From Akkermansia muciniphila (GTDB lineage Bacteria > Verrucomicrobiota > Verrucomicrobiia > Verrucomicrobiales > Akkermansiaceae), in NCBI GenBank assembly GCA_947624785.1, contig CANQLV010000002.1, positions 186,001 to 250,000 of the forward strand: a DNA stretch of 64,000 nucleotides, read 5' to 3'. Positions within the stretch are counted from its first letter, which is position 1, and every line of letters begins with the position of its first letter. This document shows, in pieces, positions 63,439-64,000 of this stretch. The position numbers and the translations under genes were made by a program. Under the pieces are notes generated by a model. The model saw nothing but the letters and a program-made list of their open reading frames with translations. It made no database searches and was not told where the DNA came from.

Positions 63439-64000
63439 GACGGGATGGAGGAGGGCAGCAGCCTGATGGTGCGTTCCACGCGCGGCAGGAATACCGTGAT
63501 GGTGGTTCCCTGTCCCGGCTGGCTGGCCAGGGTGATGGAACCGCCGTGTTCCTTTACGATGCGGCGCACGATGAGCAGGCCCAGGCCGGAGCCGGTGGAC
63601 TTGGTGGTCAGGAAAGGTTCGTAAATGCTGCCCATGATTTCCGGGGAAATGCCGCAGCCGGTATCCGCCACGGTGACGAACACGCTGTCATCCGTATAAC
63701 CGTTTTTAACAAGAATGGTGCCTCCCTCCGGCGGGATGGACTGGTAGGCGTTCTTGATCAGGTTGTAGAAGACCTGCTTGATCTGGACGGGGTCCAGGCT
63801 GAGGATGGGGAGGCTGGGCTGGAGGTCCGTGTTGATCTGGATGCCGCGCTGGCGGATTTCCGGCTCCAGCAGTTTCAGGACCTCCATGAGGATGGTTTCA
63901 ATGTTGTGGGGTTCCCGGATGGGCTTGGTGGGGCGGATGGCCTGGAGGAATTGTTTCAGAATGACGTCCAGCCGCGTGGTTTCGCTCTCTGCCGTTTTCA
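63435..64000 (-). CDS. Sensor histidine kinase, N-terminus beyond window
   Basis: The frame is open to base 64000, so only the C-terminal part is present. HisKA-proximal helix residues (ETTRLDVILKQFLQAIRP) are followed by an ATPase domain: N-box VFYNLIKNAYQSIP, G1 DTGCGIS and G2 GSGLGLLIV. The phospho-accepting histidine and any sensor region are outside the window. Its stop overlaps the response-regulator gene start, making a coupled two-component pair. Confidence 0.93.
   Translation of the reverse strand, partial: KTAESETTRLDVILKQFLQAIRPTKPIREPHNIETILMEVLKLLEPEIRQRGIQINTDLQPSLPILSLDPVQIKQVFYNLIKNAYQSIPPEGGTILVKNGYTDDSVFVTVADTGCGISPEIMGSIYEPFLTTKSTGSGLGLLIVRRIVKEHGGSITLASQPGQGTTITVFLPRVERTIRLLPSSIPS

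Noticed and set aside
1..64000. tRNA, rRNA, CRISPR, transposase or integrase genes
   Set aside because: No T-loop consensus, direct-repeat array or recombinase motif was found by eye; the AT-rich island has no visible attachment site.

Overview
The window looks like a chromosomal segment of an Akkermansia-type Verrucomicrobiota bacterium. The clues are a GC-rich genome with weak or absent Shine-Dalgarno sites, a secreted GH20 hexosaminidase suited to mucin glycans, a MenB of menaquinone synthesis, small secreted lipoproteins with a Cys-Gly-Gly-Gly start, and a Dxs whose thiamine-diphosphate motif reads GDA as I recall for the PVC/Chlamydia type. No tRNA, rRNA, CRISPR array or transposase is visible, so most of this is ordinary chromosome. 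The assignment rests on content, not on a database match.

Layout. Positions 1-10.4 kb: GH20 hexosaminidase (cut by the window edge), an outer-membrane barrel candidate, an M15 peptidase, a ClcB-type chloride transporter with CBS domains, a NifA-like sigma-54 activator coupled to a squalene/phytoene synthase, and an SDR oxidoreductase coupled to a GH75 chitosanase-like secreted protein. 10.8-15 kb: a small conserved protein and a 1178-residue FHA-like/ABC/ABC-2 fusion. 15-21.4 kb: three small lipoproteins around a tripartite exporter (periplasmic adaptor, ATPase, FtsX-like permease) with a divergent TolC-like lipoprotein. 21.5-26.4 kb: membrane proteins, menB and an 11-base-overlapping pair made of an AAA ATPase and a PD-(D/E)XK-like nuclease. 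26.5-37.5 kb: ftsH, rsfS, mutS, a DEDDh exonuclease, an SGNH esterase, a DsbD-like protein, OsmC, a lipoprotein and a dCMP deaminase-like protein, followed by an MFS-acyltransferase fusion.

40.2-43.7 kb is plainly different: an AT-rich island of three secreted proteins behind a strong sigma-70 promoter. The middle protein ends in what looks like a Cys/His NlpC/P60-like amidase domain and overlaps the third gene by four bases, an arrangement reminiscent of a secreted lysin and its immunity protein. 43.8-51.3 kb: a lipoprotein, prephenate dehydrogenase, then a TonB-dependent receptor in one unit with a MacB/LolD-like ATPase and a large FtsX-type permease. 51.7-52.9 kb: a CAT-fold acetyltransferase and a four-helix-bundle protein whose tail is a 9-base tandem repeat encoding Arg-Gly-Asp.

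53-64 kb is a long minus-strand run. A histidine kinase (cut by the window edge), an NtrC-type regulator, a GT39-like membrane protein, xseB, dxs, a TPR protein and a RecO-like protein overlap or nearly touch and probably form one transcript. lptF/G, der and an orphan OppD-type ATPase follow. The most promising unexplained items are the AT-rich secreted three-gene unit, the ATPase-nuclease pair, and the lipoprotein/tripartite exporter locus.
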